Below the pieces are notes generated by a model that was not told the origin of the DNA, made no database searches, and saw only the letters and a program-made list of their open reading frames with translations. 64,000 bases of DNA, from contig JACKIQ010000001.1 in the NCBI GenBank assembly GCA_020638365.1, positions 372,001 to 436,000 on the forward strand, written 5' to 3'. The translations under genes were made by a program, and so were the position numbers. Origin of the DNA: Rhodospirillales bacterium. Its GTDB lineage: Bacteria; Pseudomonadota; Alphaproteobacteria; Micavibrionales; Micavibrionaceae. Numbering within the stretch: position 1 is the first letter of the stretch; every line of letters starts with the position of its first letter. Of the stretch, positions 24,824 through 33,715 are shown piece by piece.

Positions 24824-26882
24824 CGGCGAGTTTGAAGGCGTTGGACGAGGCCGTGCTTTCGGTGAGAGCGGCGTAGCGGGCAGGCTTGCCGGAAGCGAGC
24901 GCTTCGAGGGTTTTTGCGCCCGGTCCGCCGCGCTGGCTGTAGATCCAGTAAAACGCCATAACGCGCTTGACGTAGTTACGCGTTTCCGCAACCGGAATCA
25001 TTTCCACGAACATCAGGGGATCTTCGATTTCCCCGTATCTTTTCTTCCAGCGCGCGAGGTTGCCCGGACCGGCGTTGTAGGCCACAAGCATGGAGAGGAC
25101 GTCGCCGTTCACGTTGCGGTCGGCGAGAAGCTCCCGCAGATAGCTTTGGCCGAGGGTCAGGTTATCGGCCGGGCGTTTGAGCAGCGCGGGGATATCCGCA
25201 TCGGCGACGTTCACACCGCGCAGAATATGGCGGGCGGTGGCGGGCATGATCTGCATCAGGCCGGAGGCGCCGCTATAGCTTTGCGCCTGCGGGTTGAACC
25301 TGGATTCCTGCCGGACGATGGCGTGGATCAGGGCGGGGTCGACGCTGAACCCCCGGCGCGGCTCCCACGGCATCAGGGGGTAGAGCGTAGAGTCATAGGG
25401 GCGTTTTTTACCCTCGCTTCGGTAGTCCATACGGCTGCCCAGCCGGACGGCCAGCGTCGGAAGGCCGACATGTGCGGCGTAGGCCAGCGCTATGGGCCGC
25501 ATTTCCGGGTTTTTCTTATAGTCGTAGTGAAGTAGCTCGCTTTCGGCGAGTTCATACTGCCCGGCGGCTACCAGAGCTGCGGCGCGGCGCCCTTCGGGCG
25601 TTTCGAGCAGTTTCTTTTCGTCCTTATAGGCATAGGGCGGGGTGCGCCAGTCGAAGGAAGGCTTACGCCCCAGCGCCTGCGTCGCCAGAAGGCCGTAAAA
25701 GGTTCGGTCCTGCTGCGCGGCCCTTGCATACCACTTGTCCGCCTGCGCCCTGTTTTTAAGACTGCCGTAGGAACGCGCCGCCCAGTAAGACCCGGCCGAA
25801 GACATCCAGCCCGATGAATAAGGCGATGCGCCCGCACGTGCGAAGTTTTCCGCAGCAGCGGCGTAGTTCTTTTCCTTCCAGAAGGAGAGACCCGCTATCC
25901 ACGACGCCAGCGGAACCTTTTCCCCGGAGCTTTTAACCGCCTCGATCGCGAGATCGCGAGCGCGGGCCGTGTGGCCGGTATGAAGGAATCTCAGCGCCGC
26001 CTGTGCGCGGAGCATATCGCGCTCGACGTTATCCATGTATTGAACGCCCTCGCCGGTAAAAAGCGTCTCCATGGCCAGAGACGGCTCGCCTTCAGAAATC
26101 AGGCTCTCGACCTTGCTGGTCAGGCTTTTTACCGAGTCCTGCTGCTCTTGAGTGCGCTCCACGGCATTATGGCGTTTGGCGCGGGCGATCAGCGGTTCGA
26201 ACATATTGGGAAGTTCGCGGCGCTTTTCCAGGGAGGTCCAGTCGGGTTTTACGCCTTCGGGCTTACGCGAGAGGGCCAGCTTTTCTATCCTGTCGGCTTC
26301 GGGGTGATCGGGATAGCTTTTCAACCACGCGCGCAGTTCCTCGTAAGAAGAGCGGTAGGCCACAGGGTGCATGTATCTCTGGTAGAGAACGTGCGAGAGC
26401 AGACGCTTGTCCGAGAGCTTTGCAATCTTTCGGTCGGCGGACTTTATGCGCCCGAAGGCCTGAAGACGGAAAATATCGCGATACAGCGCGGCGTTTTCAG
26501 AGGAAAGGGGCTTGTATGCGCCTTGATCGTCCGGCTTTTCGGTCGGCTTAAGGATGTTCAGGGGCGTATTATTAATGCTTAAAAAACCGTGGGCGGATTC
26601 AAACGCGGCCTCGACGAGGAGGGACGGCTTTTCCGTTTCGGAAAAGTTTTGAAGGTGATTCGGCTTCACTGCGATCTCATTATGAACCGTTTTTTTGATT
26701 TCCGGGAGGCTTTCAAAATCCTCCATGTCCAGCCGGATCGACGCAAAAGACATGGCAGGCTTGGTTCCGGGCACAGGTATCCCGCCCTCCGAGGTCATTC
26801 TTTCGGGCAAAAAAACGTTCGCGGCGAGCACGGCGCATATTGCGGCTACGATGCTCTGCTTCCATAAATGCTGAGCCTGCAT
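24813..26882 (-). CDS. slt: soluble lytic murein transglycosylase
   Basis: A periplasmic enzyme of 689 residues that cleaves peptidoglycan between MurNAc and GlcNAc, leaving a 1,6-anhydro end. An N-terminal signal (SIVAAICAVLAANVF) is followed by a long superhelical alpha domain of TPR-like repeats (for example ALRFLHTGHTARARDLAIEAV), then the catalytic Slt domain: HAIVRQESRFNPQAQS with the catalytic Glu near residue 525, GASGLMQIMPATA and LVAYNAGPGNLARW. The gene is separated by 58 nt from udg upstream on the same strand. Confidence 0.93.
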   Translation of the reverse strand: MQAQHLWKQSIVAAICAVLAANVFLPERMTSEGGIPVPGTKPAMSFASIRLDMEDFESLPEIKKTVHNEIAVKPNHLQNFSETEKPSLLVEAAFESAHGFLSINNTPLNILKPTEKPDDQGAYKPLSSENAALYRDIFRLQAFGRIKSADRKIAKLSDKRLLSHVLYQRYMHPVAYRSSYEELRAWLKSYPDHPEADRIEKLALSRKPEGVKPDWTSLEKRRELPNMFEPLIARAKRHNAVERTQEQQDSVKSLTSKVESLISEGEPSLAMETLFTGEGVQYMDNVERDMLRAQAALRFLHTGHTARARDLAIEAVKSSGEKVPLASWIAGLSFWKEKNYAAAAENFARAGASPYSSGWMSSAGSYWAARSYGSLKNRAQADKWYARAAQQDRTFYGLLATQALGRKPSFDWRTPPYAYKDEKKLLETPEGRRAAALVAAGQYELAESELLHYDYKKNPEMRPIALAYAAHVGLPTLAVRLGSRMDYRSEGKKRPYDSTLYPLMPWEPRRGFSVDPALIHAIVRQESRFNPQAQSYSGASGLMQIMPATARHILRGVNVADADIPALLKRPADNLTLGQSYLRELLADRNVNGDVLSMLVAYNAGPGNLARWKKRYGEIEDPLMFVEMIPVAETRNYVKRVMAFYWIYSQRGGPGAKTLEALASGKPARYAALTESTASSNAFKLAANQ

Positions 26883-26940
26883 AATGCCGGGATAACTAAT
26901 ATAATTAGGGCCTCTTGTCCAGCTTTTAGTTCAGAACGAC

Positions 26941-27813
26941 CTATAACCCCTTGATTTTTCTTTGGATTTCCAGCATGTCCGACCACGCATGTTTCTTTTG
27001 AGCGGGGGTGCGCAGGAGGTAGGATGGATGGTAGACGGCAAGGGCGGGAATCGGCCCGGACGAGAGGCCGGCCAGTTCGCTCGTGCGCGGGGTGTAGGGG
27101 TGCCAGCGTCCACGCAGGCGGGATATGCCCTGCTCCGCGTTCAACAGCGCCTTGGCGGAGACGCCGCCACAGAAGAGCAGGAGTTTCGGGGCGGCGATCT
27201 GGATATGGCGTTCGATAAACGGCAAGGCGAGTTCGATTTCCGCCGGGGCCGGATTGCGGTTGCCGGGGGGGCGCCAGTTGAGGATGTTCGATATATAGAT
27301 GCGCGCTTCGTGCTCCTGCGCGTGGCGGTCGAGGCCGATGGTTTTCAGGATTTTATCAAGGAGCTGACCGCTGATGCCGACGAAGGGCCTGCCGAGGCGG
27401 TCCTCGTCCGCTCCGGGGGCTTCGCCGACGAGCATGATATCGGCGGAAGGATCGCCATCGGCAAAGACAAGGTTGGTGGCAGTTTTTTTTATCGAAAATC
27501 CTTCGAAATTTTCCAGAGCGGATTTGAGGTCTTCGAGCGTCTGCGCGGCGGCGGCCAGTCGCACGGCCTCGGCCCGGGCTTCGGCCACGCCCAGAAAGGC
27601 GGGCTGCTGGTTTTCATGGGAGACTGCCGGGGTCAGGGTTGGGGCCGGGGAACCCGTATTTTTTGCCGGGAGGGTTGAACGGGCGGGCGCCCCGATCGGC
27701 GTATTGAGCCACGCGGTCGCATCCTGCGGCGCGTCCGCGAGGGCGTCGGTCACCCCCTGCTCCTGATACCAGCGGAGCGCTTCGATAAAGGCGGTCTTTT
27801 GGGCAGCTGTCAT
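26941..27813 (-). CDS. uracil-DNA glycosylase, family 4/5-like
   Basis: Excises uracil from DNA. 290 residues with the motifs GEAPGADEDRLGRPFVGISGQLLD (from residue 130), ISNILNWRPPGNRNP and the C-terminal HPSYLLR. The first 75 residues are low-complexity and rich in A, P and T. Family-4 enzymes normally carry four cysteines that bind a 4Fe-4S cluster; this protein has a single cysteine (near 227), and the position of the first pair reads FEGFSIKKTATNLVF. It therefore looks cluster-free. Confidence 0.9.
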   Translation of the reverse strand: MTAAQKTAFIEALRWYQEQGVTDALADAPQDATAWLNTPIGAPARSTLPAKNTGSPAPTLTPAVSHENQQPAFLGVAEARAEAVRLAAAAQTLEDLKSALENFEGFSIKKTATNLVFADGDPSADIMLVGEAPGADEDRLGRPFVGISGQLLDKILKTIGLDRHAQEHEARIYISNILNWRPPGNRNPAPAEIELALPFIERHIQIAAPKLLLFCGGVSAKALLNAEQGISRLRGRWHPYTPRTSELAGLSSGPIPALAVYHPSYLLRTPAQKKHAWSDMLEIQRKIKGL

Positions 27814-27827
27814 GTCCTTATTAATAC

Positions 27828-29735
27828 TCAGCGCAGTCCATTCAGGGTTTCGTCCTTGGGCCAGCTTATTTTCCAGCCCAGCTTTATTTCCGATTTCTGG
27901 CCGGGTTTCATCGTGCTGGTCCAGCGGGTCGCCCCCTTGACCTTTTTATAGTCTGTTTCATACCCGGGCGTGGTCTTGTCCCCGATCATTTCAATCACGA
28001 TCCGCTTGTCTTTCGAGACGGGGACCATTTCCAGCACTTCGATGTCGATATCCTGTTTATGATAGTTTTCGATCCCGGTGACGAAGTTTCTTTCGATCAC
28101 ACGGCTCATGGCGATCAGCCCGGTCTGGCTCGACTCGTTCTTGAGCACGTCACGCTTTATTTTGACTGCGTCGTCGATACCGAAGGAAATTTCGCTTTCC
28201 TCCTCCGGGCGGATGATTTCGTTGATTGCGCCCTGCCCGATAAAGGCTCCGTCACGGAAGAGGCTGACCGCGCCGGGCAGAACGGGGGCGTCGCCCTTGA
28301 GCGTGAACCGGGCGAGCATGTAGGCGTCGGTGCTGACCTGCGGCTTGATCTGGAGCAGCAGGTTCGGCTCGTTTTTCAGTTCGGCGATCTGGAGTCTGGC
28401 CAGCGTGCCGTCAGCCTTGACGGTGGCGGGGCCGGTGACCTTATATTCGCCGACGATGCCGCCGGTCGTGATGCTGGCGGAGACCTGCCGGGTCTGGGCG
28501 TGTTTTGGGGACTGATCTCTCTTAAACTCTTTCAATTTTCTTTTTATGGCTTCGTTGTCGCCGAGCACTAAACCATATTCATACTCCAACTCTGTTGCCG
28601 TCTTTTGAAAGGATTCGAGACCTGTGTCGTCTTCAAAAGCGAACGGATCTTCTTCATCCTGCCCGGCGCTTCTGACCACGCGTTCGTCCTGCAACCGTCT
28701 CCACCTGTGTAAGGGACCTTCGGTTTCTATCTGCACCTCGTCTTTTTCCTCGACCGCGGCGACATAGGCGGGGGCGGCTTCGGCCGTGCCCGGAGGGGAA
28801 CTGACCATGGATGCCATCGGCAATACATGCTTTTGCATCAGAGAAAGCCATATCGGGTAAATTTTGGGCAGGGAGGCGCCGCGGCTGGGCTGCGCGGTGG
28901 AGAGGGTGAGTTCGATATCCTCCCACTCCTCCCCGGTTCTCTGCGAGACCGAGCCGTACTGGATGAGGTCGAGGGTCTTTTTGCCGACATCCAGACGCGC
29001 ATCGTAGGTCGGCGCCCAGCCGACATCGGCGATCTGGTAGCTGAGCGAGACGTTCAGGGTGGCGGGCTTATCGGATTCGAAGGGGACGGTGACCATATAG
29101 CTCTGTTTCTGGTCGGCCATGTGCTGTTCTATATCCGCGTCGACCTTATAAAGCTTTTTCTGTTCCTCCATGATTTTTCGCTCCAGCGCGAGCTGGGTTT
29201 TCGTGTTTTCGAGAATCTTCGCAGACAGGCCGTCGGAGGCAGCCAGCCATTTTTCGTAGTCCAGTTCAAGGGGGGCGGCGTCATCGTTCTTGCGCGTTCC
29301 CGCTTGCTTCGCCCAGATCTTGAGGAATTCGTTTGCTTCGATTCGCGCCTTTTTTTCGGCCATTAAAATCCCGAGCCTGTCTACAATCTGCAGGCGCTGG
29401 TCGGTCAGCGCCCTGACCCCTTCGACGACGATGTCTTCGGTGTTTTCTACCTTGCTGCTGATCGCGCCGAAGATCACGGCGGCCTGCGCGGTTCCCTCCA
29501 CGCGGAAGGAGTTCTCGTAGAGCTTTATCGGCAGGCCGGAAAAGACAAGGTTATGCGCCCCGGCGGGGATTTCGACGCTGGCGGTCCGTGTGACAGTGGC
29601 GCGGTCGCTGTAGACGGTGGCGGACTTAATTTTGCTTTCGACCTTGATGTCGCCGGCGAAGGCGTGGCCGGGGATCGCGGCGATCGAAATCAGGACGGCG
29701 CAAAAGGACCAGCGAGACACACGGCGCATAGGCAA
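27828..29735 (-). CDS. DUF4139 (mucoidy inhibitor MuiA-like) secreted protein
   Basis: A 635-residue protein exported by a signal peptide (WSFCAVLISIAAIPGHAFA). The mature N-terminus has the DUF4140 pattern (IKSATVYSDRATVTRTASVEIPAG), followed by a coiled coil (about 105-195) and the DUF4139 beta domain (PATLNVSLSYQIADVGWAPTYDARLD; QRTGEEWEDIELTLSTAQPS). A loop between 300 and 430 is acidic and is encoded by a patch of AT-rich DNA near 28510-28640. The biochemical function of the family is unknown. Confidence 0.88.
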   Translation of the reverse strand: MPMRRVSRWSFCAVLISIAAIPGHAFAGDIKVESKIKSATVYSDRATVTRTASVEIPAGAHNLVFSGLPIKLYENSFRVEGTAQAAVIFGAISSKVENTEDIVVEGVRALTDQRLQIVDRLGILMAEKKARIEANEFLKIWAKQAGTRKNDDAAPLELDYEKWLAASDGLSAKILENTKTQLALERKIMEEQKKLYKVDADIEQHMADQKQSYMVTVPFESDKPATLNVSLSYQIADVGWAPTYDARLDVGKKTLDLIQYGSVSQRTGEEWEDIELTLSTAQPSRGASLPKIYPIWLSLMQKHVLPMASMVSSPPGTAEAAPAYVAAVEEKDEVQIETEGPLHRWRRLQDERVVRSAGQDEEDPFAFEDDTGLESFQKTATELEYEYGLVLGDNEAIKRKLKEFKRDQSPKHAQTRQVSASITTGGIVGEYKVTGPATVKADGTLARLQIAELKNEPNLLLQIKPQVSTDAYMLARFTLKGDAPVLPGAVSLFRDGAFIGQGAINEIIRPEEESEISFGIDDAVKIKRDVLKNESSQTGLIAMSRVIERNFVTGIENYHKQDIDIEVLEMVPVSKDKRIVIEMIGDKTTPGYETDYKKVKGATRWTSTMKPGQKSEIKLGWKISWPKDETLNGLR

Positions 29736-29813
29736 AACCCCCGTAAAGATGACAGATCACAAGACGTTATCCGATCACGCCGGGAGTCACAAGCAATTCG
29801 CGCGACTTTGTCT

Positions 29814-31010
29814 TTATATGAAATTGACCAGCGTGAGCTGGCTGACCAGCGCGGTCACGCGGAATGAGGCTTCGAGCTGGACCTGAAGGGTGTTGATTTT
29901 CAGCGCCACCTCGTTCTGGTCGATATCCTCGATTCCCGCGACGATGCTGGTGAAGAGGTTTTTCTGATCGACGTGGAACTGTTTGGATTCATCCATTGAC
30001 GCCCTGACCGCTTCGAGATCGAAGCGGATATTGTCGATTTCATCGAGCGCCTTGTTCGCCATGGCCGCGAGTTCATTATAGAGAGTGTAGAAGCTGTCCT
30101 GTTGCTGTTGCAGGGTGTAGCCGGGTGCGCCCTTCGCGTCGGGCGTTCCGGGGAAGACGCCGTCCTCATAGGTGTTGGCGACGGGCGGCAGGTTTTCGTT
30201 TTTCAGGAAGGCCAGCGCGACCAGAATATCCCTGAACGGGTCCTGATTGGCGTAGACCGTGTAATCCAGCTCCGAGTTATCGTCCACCCGCACGAAAACC
30301 CGGCCGGCATTCCCGGCGGTCAGGGTCGAGGAATAACCGATAACGCTATCCGTCAGGGCGTCCGCATTGCCGCCGGTCGTGGTGCGGTCACGTATGTCCG
30401 CGAGGAGTTGGTCGGTGGTGATCGCTCCGTCCTTCCAGTTTGTAATCAACGTTCCGACGGCCGCATCAAGGGTTCCGGAATCGTTAAACGGCTTGGTCTG
30501 GGTTTCCGCGCCGCCCAGCACATAACGGTCGCCGTCTTTTGCGTTGAGAAGTTCGGTCATGCGATCGAAAAGATTGCTGGCCAAGTCGATCAGGCTTTTC
30601 AGTTCTACGTCCGGCTTGGAGGAGGTCATGCCAACGGGCGTTTCCTCGTATACGAAGGGCGTTGAGGGATCGTCGTAGGTCACAATCTCGCCGAGTTGGT
30701 GCGTTCCCTGCTGAATTAACCCGATAAAGCCGTTGGAGAGGTTTTCGCCCTGGGACTGGAACTCCTCAATAGACGAGAGCATGATCTTCAGGCGCGTATC
30801 GGCCTTGCCGATATTCCCGATGTAGGAATCGAGCGTTACGATGGAGGAGCGGGAGCGGATCGAAGAAAGCGCGTCCGTTCCCAGTCCCGAAAAATTCTGC
30901 GTTTTCTTTCCGGTCGCGAGTTGCGTGGACAAAGTCGTGAACGTCGTCTGCTGCTTCTTAATGTTTTCAATCTGCCTGAGGGCTTGGCCCAGAGTCGAAA
31001 CGCCTGTCAT
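29814..31010 (-). CDS. flgL: flagellar hook-associated protein 3 (hook-filament junction)
   Basis: A structural junction protein between hook and filament, secreted by the flagellar apparatus. 398 residues. The N-terminus LGQALRQIENIKKQQTTFTTLSTQLATGKK and the C-terminus (FTSIVAGIEDIDQNEVALKINTLQVQLEASFRVTALVSQLTLVNFI, quoted here only as its start and end blocks) are the flagellin-type coiled-coil ends; the centre is the variable domain. It follows flgK by 66 nt and is presumably transcribed from the same sigma-54 promoter. Confidence 0.92.
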   Translation of the reverse strand: MTGVSTLGQALRQIENIKKQQTTFTTLSTQLATGKKTQNFSGLGTDALSSIRSRSSIVTLDSYIGNIGKADTRLKIMLSSIEEFQSQGENLSNGFIGLIQQGTHQLGEIVTYDDPSTPFVYEETPVGMTSSKPDVELKSLIDLASNLFDRMTELLNAKDGDRYVLGGAETQTKPFNDSGTLDAAVGTLITNWKDGAITTDQLLADIRDRTTTGGNADALTDSVIGYSSTLTAGNAGRVFVRVDDNSELDYTVYANQDPFRDILVALAFLKNENLPPVANTYEDGVFPGTPDAKGAPGYTLQQQQDSFYTLYNELAAMANKALDEIDNIRFDLEAVRASMDESKQFHVDQKNLFTSIVAGIEDIDQNEVALKINTLQVQLEASFRVTALVSQLTLVNFI

Positions 31011-31076
31011 TCCTTTACTCCCTTTTTATCCTAACATCCTTTTCTTTGCCTTCAGGCAAGATCGGAAACATCCCTG

Positions 31077-33473
31077 TTAAACAACATCCAGCAATTCCTG
31101 AAAAATCTGGTCGATCGCGTTTATGACGCGCGCGGAGGCCGCATAAGCGGTCTGGACGACGATCAGAAATCCCAGTTCCTCATCCAGATTGACCCCCGAC
31201 TTGTCGACCAATTGTTTTTCCAGCAGGCCGCGGAGGGTTTCCTCGTCTTCCCGGCGCTCGGAAATCAGGTTCAGTTCCTGCCCGTGCTGGTTAATCATTT
31301 TCTGAGCGAAATCTTCCAAGGTCGTCGCACCGGCAACATTTGTCTGTACCGTCGTTCCCGGACCCAGATTCGCGGAGCGGAAAGACACATACTGGCCGCT
31401 TCCGACAGCCGTTTCCGAAGCATAAACGATTTCCTGCAAGGGCGACTGGTCATTGACCGCGCCGCCGGGCAAAATTTCGTATGTCCCGAAGAGGGCAGAG
31501 GTGATGTTCACCTCATCATCTATCGTTGTGCGGCCCAGCGCCGTTCCCGCGAGGGTTGCCGCGCCGGTTTCAAACGGACCACCGACGATTCTTATGTCCC
31601 CTCCAAAATCTGGAGAGGTAAAGCTTCCGCCCGGACGCAATTCAAGGAAGCCGTTCGCGTCAATCCGGGCAGCCAGCCCCGGCACGGCGTTAAGCTTGGC
31701 CAGAAGCTCGACTTCCGTATCGGTCGGTTCGATGTAAATGCGCTCCAAAGAGTTGTTGCCAACCGCAATGTCGAAATACGGGTCTGTTGCTTCCTGCACC
31801 TCCTCCTTAAACCCGAGGAAGGCAAACCCGGTTTCCGAGAGCGGCTCGAGGGGGGCGGCCAGAATTTCAATATCGCCGCGGCTCCGGATCACCAGTTCAC
31901 CGTTGGCGCCGGTGGAGACGCTGGCCCCGAAATCGGCGACGATATTGGCCCAGTCCGCATCCGCCGTAATGTGGTTTATCAAATCCTGAACCGCTCCGCT
32001 GCCCGATACCGCGACCGTACGAAGGTCGATTTCCACATCATACGGGCCGCCGCCTATATCCGGGTCGTCGAAGCGGACGATAAATGTGTCGGTTTCCGTT
32101 CCGACTTGCCCGAAGACGTTCGTTCCTCCCGCAGCTACGAGCGAGGCAATACTCGTGTAGGCGGTCAGATCGACAGCCCCGCTCAAAGTGTTACTGGAGC
32201 GCAGGCCGAGCCATTCCTGCAAAGTCGTCGCGCCCGTTGCCGCCGCGCGGATGTCCACGGAATCCGCAGTGACCGGATTTTCCGCCATAAGGTAATTCAC
32301 ATGCGAGAACGAATATTCCAGTATACGGCTTATGATCTCGTTCGAGCCGGGCGGAAGAGAAGCGTTATACGTCCCCTGCTGAATCAGCCGGTTGTTATTC
32401 GCAATCGCGCTGTTTACCTGTATCCGGGAGGCAAAACCGACATAATCGACCGGAACGACCGGGTTGACGGTTGGATCAGGCGGAGTGTCCGCCGGAATGG
32501 ATCCGGAAGGGTCGGTGAACAGGCGCACCCCCTGCGCATTAAAGCGCAAAGCGAGCTTATGCGCCAGTTCGTCTATCTGAGCCGTCTGTTTGGGGAAAAT
32601 CACATCGCGCAGTTCGATCAGTCCGCCCAGACGTCCGCCTATATTGCGTTGTGTTATATCTATCGTGTCAGGCTGGGTTAGAGGATCGCCGATGAAGACG
32701 CCCGCGGCGGACGGAGGGTAATAGTTGTCGGGTGAAAGTTGCGATGTTCTGAAGGTCAGCTGTTTTGCCTGCTCGCCGACCAGTTCCGCTCCTTCGGATG
32801 TCTGGATGACCAGAACGCCATCTCCGCGGCTGAAAAGGCTTATTTCAATCAGGGACGAAAGCTCCTTGATCGCAATATCCCGGCTGTCTTCTATCGCGGC
32901 CGAGGTGTTACCCGACGCCTTGGCGAAGCGGACCTGCTGGTTCAATTCTCCGATCTGGATCAGAAGATCATTTATACTGTCTACGACAGCCTTGGCTTCG
33001 GATTGCGCGTCGTTACGAAGCGTCGTGATAAAATTTGCAAGCTGGTTAATCTTGTTGGCCGTGTCTGCAGCCTGATCCGCTACATTTGCCAGTAAAAACC
33101 TGTCTTCTGGCGTGTCGGCCAGAGCGACAAAAGCTTCGCGCAGGCGAGTCATCTCCGCCGCTACGGAAAGGCCGGCTGACGGATCACCGTGAAACTGGTC
33201 TATGCGTTCAAGGTACGTTTTCTGGACGTCGAAAAACCCGACACCGCTGACCTGAGTCCAGAGCTGTCGTTCGAGATTTATGTCCACGTTGCGGACGATT
33301 GTGCGGGCCAGAACGCCGACCGTTTTTCCGTCGATCGACTGGCTGACCTGCGGCAAAATTTTCCGGGTATAGCCGTCCGTGCCTACGTTCGCAACGTTGA
33401 CGGAGATCGTTTCAATCTGCTTCTGATACACTTTCAGGCCGGAAAGCGCGGAATCCAACCCTGCCAGACCCAT
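31077..33473 (-). CDS. flgK: flagellar hook-associated protein 1
   Basis: Caps the hook at its junction with the filament. 798 residues, longer than the roughly 550 of E. coli because of an extended central region that is probably surface exposed. The N-terminal rod-type motif is LDSALSGLKVYQKQIETISVNVANVGTDGYTRK; the C-terminus ends in the flagellar family pattern SGVNLDEELGFLIVVQTAYAASARVINAIDQIF (blocks only). A sigma-54 promoter lies about 70 nt upstream. Confidence 0.95.
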   Translation of the reverse strand: MGLAGLDSALSGLKVYQKQIETISVNVANVGTDGYTRKILPQVSQSIDGKTVGVLARTIVRNVDINLERQLWTQVSGVGFFDVQKTYLERIDQFHGDPSAGLSVAAEMTRLREAFVALADTPEDRFLLANVADQAADTANKINQLANFITTLRNDAQSEAKAVVDSINDLLIQIGELNQQVRFAKASGNTSAAIEDSRDIAIKELSSLIEISLFSRGDGVLVIQTSEGAELVGEQAKQLTFRTSQLSPDNYYPPSAAGVFIGDPLTQPDTIDITQRNIGGRLGGLIELRDVIFPKQTAQIDELAHKLALRFNAQGVRLFTDPSGSIPADTPPDPTVNPVVPVDYVGFASRIQVNSAIANNNRLIQQGTYNASLPPGSNEIISRILEYSFSHVNYLMAENPVTADSVDIRAAATGATTLQEWLGLRSSNTLSGAVDLTAYTSIASLVAAGGTNVFGQVGTETDTFIVRFDDPDIGGGPYDVEIDLRTVAVSGSGAVQDLINHITADADWANIVADFGASVSTGANGELVIRSRGDIEILAAPLEPLSETGFAFLGFKEEVQEATDPYFDIAVGNNSLERIYIEPTDTEVELLAKLNAVPGLAARIDANGFLELRPGGSFTSPDFGGDIRIVGGPFETGAATLAGTALGRTTIDDEVNITSALFGTYEILPGGAVNDQSPLQEIVYASETAVGSGQYVSFRSANLGPGTTVQTNVAGATTLEDFAQKMINQHGQELNLISERREDEETLRGLLEKQLVDKSGVNLDEELGFLIVVQTAYAASARVINAIDQIFQELLDVV

Positions 33474-33543
33474 GTTCCTACTCCGTCTTAACCATTACGC
33501 AACACTCCATAAAGCGGGCGCACTGCGCCCTCTATAACCACCA

Positions 33544-33559
33544 TGCAAGCGGAGTGCCA
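33544..33559 (-). promoter_or_regulatory. sigma-54 (RpoN) promoter for flgK-flgL
   Basis: On the minus strand the sequence is TGGCAC, five bases, TTGCA, an exact match to the -24/-12 consensus with the correct spacing. Transcription should start near 33534, about 60 nt before the flgK ATG. Sigma-54 control of hook-associated genes is known in Caulobacter, where FlbD is the activator; the activator is not in this window. Confidence 0.85.
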
Positions 33560-33715
33560 TAATGTAGAGGTCCGTGACGCCCGCTTTCTTTCCGGGGCTC
33601 GGAACAGGGTAAGGCTCTAAAAAACGCTCCGAATGATCCTTGTTGTTGGCAACCGTCAAAACGCTGCTTATGATTATTCAGGTCAACAATTCGGGTTTAT
33701 CACGAAGTCAGTTTT

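Noticed and set aside
31212..32681. 489-codon open frame opposite flgK
   Set aside because: Antisense shadow of a clearly coding flagellar gene.
33515..33540. hairpin GGGCGC-ACT-GCGCCC as a terminator
   Set aside because: No T-run follows on either strand; it lies within the flgK upstream region.
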